NCBI GenBank assembly: GCA_946482345.1
Contig: CAMLRJ010000118.1
Location: forward strand, 1-8,570
Origin: an uncultured Cellvibrio sp.
GTDB taxonomy: Bacteria > Pseudomonadota > Gammaproteobacteria > Pseudomonadales > Cellvibrionaceae
Reading direction: 5' to 3'
DNA: 8,570 bases
Shown: piece after piece, positions 6,398-8,570 of the stretch
How the letters are laid out: every line of letters begins with the position of its first letter
Position numbering within the stretch: position 1 is the first letter of the stretch
Position numbers and translations under genes: made by a program
The notes under the pieces: generated by a model
Seen by the model: only the letters and a program-made list of their open reading frames with translations
Told to the model about the DNA's origin: nothing
Database searches by the model: none

Positions 6398-7491
6398 AAT
6401 AATTTGGCCTCAGTTTTTTCAGTCGGGATCAAATCAGAAAGATGTGATTCGACAGGGGTTACTGAAGCCGGTTTTTCTTCGGATAATATTTTAATAGCTT
6501 GGCCCGCACGTAGTTTTTGCACACCGTGTGTAACAACTTTATCTCCCTCTTCCAATCCGGAAATCACTTCAACTGAACCTACAAGACGCTGACCTATTTC
6601 TATTTTTTTTCTTTCTACAATTATTTTTTTTTCTGCCGATTCTTTAACAATAAATACAAAATTGTTACTGGCCAATGGCATTAATGCGGCTTCGGAAATA
6701 ACCAGAGATTGCCTCTGTTTAGTTTGCAATGTTACCTCCATTAACATGCCTTGCTTTAATTCGTAATCGGGATTTTCCAAAATAGCGCGCACTTTAATTG
6801 CACGGGTAACCGGATCAATTTGATTATCAACACTGGAAACTTTTCCAACCAATATTTTATTATTAAGATCCCGTGTTTTTGCTTTAACACTTAAACCATT
6901 TGAAAGACTGCTGAGATAAATCGATGGCACAGTGAAATCCAATTTCATTTTGGAATCATCGTTTAACGTCGTGATCACATCACCAGGAGAAACCAAAGCC
7001 CCGACACTGACTTGTCGCAACCCGACAACACCGGAAAAAGGTGCCTGTAATAATAAGTCTTTCAAGCGCGATTCCAGAGCTTTATATCTAGCTTGGGCGG
7101 CTTCGTATTCACGCAAACGTTGATCCAACAATGATTGTGATGCTGCACCGCTTTTTGCCAAAGCATCAACACGTTCCCATTGTTTTTTTGCTTCTTCCGA
7201 GTTCACTCTGGCTTCAGCCAACAATGCGCGCTCCTCATGACTGGTCATTTCTACCAAAATGTGGCCGGATCTGACTCGTTGACCATCATGGAAATTAATA
7301 CCGGTAATTTTCTTATTGAGATTGGCTGTAATTTCAATCGACTCATTAGCATGCAAGCTCCCTATGGCTTCCAATTCAGTTTGTATTGGAATCAAAGCAA
7401 CTGGCTGCACTATGACATCGACAGGTTTATCACTCTGTGCAAATGCATTTGCAGTAAAGAGAATCGATGCAAAAATTATGGCGTATTTCAT
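6394..7491 (-). CDS. RND efflux periplasmic adaptor (HlyD/AcrA-type membrane fusion protein)
   Basis: 365 residues from the ATG at 7491. The leader MKYAIIFASILFTANAFAQ is a Sec signal peptide with an AFA/Q cleavage site and no lipobox, so the protein should be soluble or anchored only by contacts. Order: first half of the lipoyl domain (about 50-82), alpha-helical hairpin (about 86-146), second lipoyl half with QAPFSGVVG (149-157) and SPGD (168-171), beta-barrel (about 182-260), and membrane-proximal domain (about 260-335). The hairpin tip has R107, L111 and S118, matching the R-x3-L-x6-S motif by which AcrA-type adaptors touch TolC. It bridges the RND permease encoded by the next gene to an outer membrane channel not encoded here. 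The frame extends upstream to 7554, but the promoter lies inside that extension and GAGAA sits 6 nt before 7491, favouring this start. Two A-runs (6603-6610, 6624-6632) are slippage-prone. Confidence 0.93.
   Translation of the reverse strand: MKYAIIFASILFTANAFAQSDKPVDVIVQPVALIPIQTELEAIGSLHANESIEITANLNKKITGINFHDGQRVRSGHILVEMTSHEERALLAEARVNSEEAKKQWERVDALAKSGAASQSLLDQRLREYEAAQARYKALESRLKDLLLQAPFSGVVGLRQVSVGALVSPGDVITTLNDDSKMKLDFTVPSIYLSSLSNGLSVKAKTRDLNNKILVGKVSSVDNQIDPVTRAIKVRAILENPDYELKQGMLMEVTLQTKQRQSLVISEAALMPLASNNFVFIVKESAEKKIIVERKKIEIGQRLVGSVEVISGLEEGDKVVTHGVQKLRAGQAIKILSEEKPASVTPVESHLSDLIPTEKTEAKLL
6603..6632 (-). other. Paired A-homopolymer runs (A9 and A8) inside the adaptor gene
   Basis: On the coding strand the codons for EKKI and RKKI (residues 287-290 and 294-297 of the adaptor) contain nine A (6632-6624) and eight A (6610-6603), 13 nt apart. 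Such runs are prone to replication and transcription slippage. Losing one A gives TAA at once in the first run and TAG at once in the second. Confidence 0.6.
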
Positions 7492-7525
7492 GAATTGTTC
7501 TCTGAAATTGTGACGAATCATCATA

Positions 7526-7539
7526 CCTGTAATTATAGG
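7526..7539. promoter_or_regulatory. Near-perfect palindrome over the -10 box, possible operator
   Basis: CCTGTAATTATAGG pairs with itself at 12 of 14 positions; only the G/T pair at positions 4 and 11 fails. It fully covers the -10 box of the efflux operon, where a dimeric repressor would block RNA polymerase. Many RND operons are controlled by TetR- or MarR-type repressors, but no such regulator gene is in the window, so the assignment is inference. Confidence 0.35.
7532..7537 (-). promoter_or_regulatory. -10 box of the adaptor/RND operon promoter
   Basis: On the minus strand this is TATAAT, a perfect sigma-70 -10 box, 40 nt before the adaptor ATG at 7491; transcription would start near 7525 and leave a leader of about 34 nt. 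No good -35 hexamer stands 16-18 nt upstream (AATTTT at 17 nt) and there is no TG extension, so the promoter may be weak or need an activator. It is the only strong promoter-like sequence in the gap after the kinase gene. Confidence 0.5.
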
Positions 7540-7599
7540 CGGATTCGAAAACATAAAATTATTTAACCCAGCTTTACATTTTTTGAAAACTATTGATTT

Positions 7600-8570
7600 T
7601 CACGACCCCAAAACTTTTCTCATCTCCAGCCACCAGGATGCAAAACGTTTCTGCAACAAGCCTTCTTGTAGTGTCGGCACAAATAATTGTGCACTGGCTG
7701 AACAATTCCAGTTACCAGGCCGATCAGCAGTGAGATAAGCAATACCTTGCAAGCTGGCTTCCGGATTTTCACTGACATTGACCGGCAACCGGGTTAAATC
7801 CGCCAATAATTGACAAAACTTATCCGATTGACTGAAGCCTCCACTGAAATGGATCTTCGTCAAACTCTTATCTGCATTCATCTTTTGCAAGTTCACTATC
7901 AACAAAAATAAAATCGATTCCAACCAAACAGCAACTTGTTGTAGAGGTGATAACAAACCTGAAAATCGGGACTCAATATCTGTTCGCCAAAAGGGTGCGC
8001 CCAAACCACCTTGAGTGTTGATCAAATAATCTTCAGTACCCAATGGAATGGATAATGCCTGTGCAATAATTTCCGGTGTGATTTGCAATCCCGATTCCTG
8101 CTCAATAAATGGAATTGCTGCAGCCGAACCATTCACAGTCGCTTCCCAGGCATAAAGATTATCGTCTGCATTTTGGCTAATCCACAGCGGACTGATTAAT
8201 AAACCTTGCGGAGGATTTTTATCCTGTGAAATTCGCTGAATAAAAGCACCTGTACCAACATTAATGTAAAGCGTATTTTTATCGGGCATACCATTTGCAA
8301 ACAGCGATGCTCCCTGATCACGCGCACAAACACGAAAATCAATTGCATGTTGATTTAAAATGAATTGTCCAAAATTATCTTGATGAAAATGACATTCAGG
8401 CAAGACGGATTGCGGAATTGAAAACAAATTTAATAATTGCGAATCCCAATTGGCAGATTGAATATTCCATAATAAAGTTCTCTGTGCATGTCCAGGATCA
8501 ACAGCGTTTTTTCGCCCCGCCAAATGCCACAAAATAAAACTGACAATCGGGCCTGCGGCCAGTCGGTTAT
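7600..8570 (-). CDS. FGGY-family carbohydrate kinase, C-terminal part (glycerol-kinase-like, divergent)
   Basis: Partial gene: the frame is open to the right edge (first full codon ends at 8568), giving 322 visible residues; about 150-170 N-terminal residues of the roughly 490-residue family are outside. These kinases phosphorylate sugars or polyols such as glycerol, xylulose or gluconate with ATP in the cytoplasm. Visible order: RLAAGPIVSFILWHLAGRK (2-20); a TLLWNIQSANWD stretch like that of glycerol kinase; RDQGASLF (83-90), with Asp84 at the catalytic base position; NVGTGAFI (103-110), the phosphate loop; GGLGAPFWR (187-195); FSGGFSQSDKF (241-251), the adenosine site; and EASLQGIAYL. The usual GDQQ is here RDQG, so the substrate may not be glycerol. 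The TTG at 8532 is internal. No clear terminator follows before the efflux operon 108 nt downstream. Substrate not assignable. Confidence 0.85.
   Translation of the reverse strand, partial: NRLAAGPIVSFILWHLAGRKNAVDPGHAQRTLLWNIQSANWDSQLLNLFSIPQSVLPECHFHQDNFGQFILNQHAIDFRVCARDQGASLFANGMPDKNTLYINVGTGAFIQRISQDKNPPQGLLISPLWISQNADDNLYAWEATVNGSAAAIPFIEQESGLQITPEIIAQALSIPLGTEDYLINTQGGLGAPFWRTDIESRFSGLLSPLQQVAVWLESILFLLIVNLQKMNADKSLTKIHFSGGFSQSDKFCQLLADLTRLPVNVSENPEASLQGIAYLTADRPGNWNCSASAQLFVPTLQEGLLQKRFASWWLEMRKVLGS

Noticed and set aside
7492..7554. Upstream starts for the adaptor (7554, or the paired ATG codons near 7519-7524)
   Set aside because: These lie at or before the expected transcription start and put extra residues before a complete Sec signal peptide.
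7180..7566. 128-residue plus-strand ORF opposite the adaptor
   Set aside because: Low-quality composition (many Cys and Asn), antisense to conserved hairpin and signal peptide coding; a shadow.
8530..8532. TTG at 8532 as the start of the kinase
   Set aside because: The frame continues to the window edge and the upstream residues (RLAAGPIVSFILWHL) match the family, so it is an internal leucine.

Overview
The window looks like chromosomal DNA of a Gram-negative gammaproteobacterium with a moderately low GC content. The PabB, YnfA, HAE-1 RND pump and lipoprotein genes all fit that group. The style is not unlike free-living marine or soil polysaccharide degraders, but I cannot fix a genus from sequence alone. 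Coding density is very high: no stretch over about 110 bases lacks a gene, and I see no tRNA, rRNA, CRISPR array, insertion sequence or phage gene.

Left part (1-2569, plus strand): the C-terminal 199 residues of aminodeoxychorismate synthase component I (pabB, folate branch); a 72-residue protein I do not recognise, starting 1 nt after the pabB stop; a full-length two-domain chromate transporter (chrA), 8 nt further on; and, after 75 nt, ynfA, a small four-helix membrane protein. The first three are packed like one transcription unit. ynfA may be cotranscribed or use its own weak promoter.

Right part (2574-8570, minus strand, transcribed right to left): the C-terminal two thirds of a divergent FGGY-family carbohydrate kinase; a 108-nt gap holding a consensus -10 box inside a near-perfect 14-bp palindrome; a periplasmic adaptor; an HAE-1 RND permease joined to the adaptor by an ATGA overlap; and 26 nt after the permease a laminin-G-like lipoprotein. 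Adaptor and permease would form a tripartite efflux pump with a TolC-type outer membrane channel encoded elsewhere; the adaptor keeps the R-x3-L-x6-S hairpin motif used to dock TolC. The two halves converge at 2569/2574 with only 4 nt between stop codons.

The most notable details are small-scale. A perfect 14-bp tandem duplication sits exactly on the start codon of the lipoprotein gene. It turns the apparent ancestral ATG start into a 5-codon mini-ORF whose stop overlaps a newly made GTG start, with the encoded lipoprotein unchanged. The adaptor gene also has two A-runs (9 and 8 nt), and losing one base in either gives an immediate stop codon. I did not find a convincing wholly new multi-gene system here.
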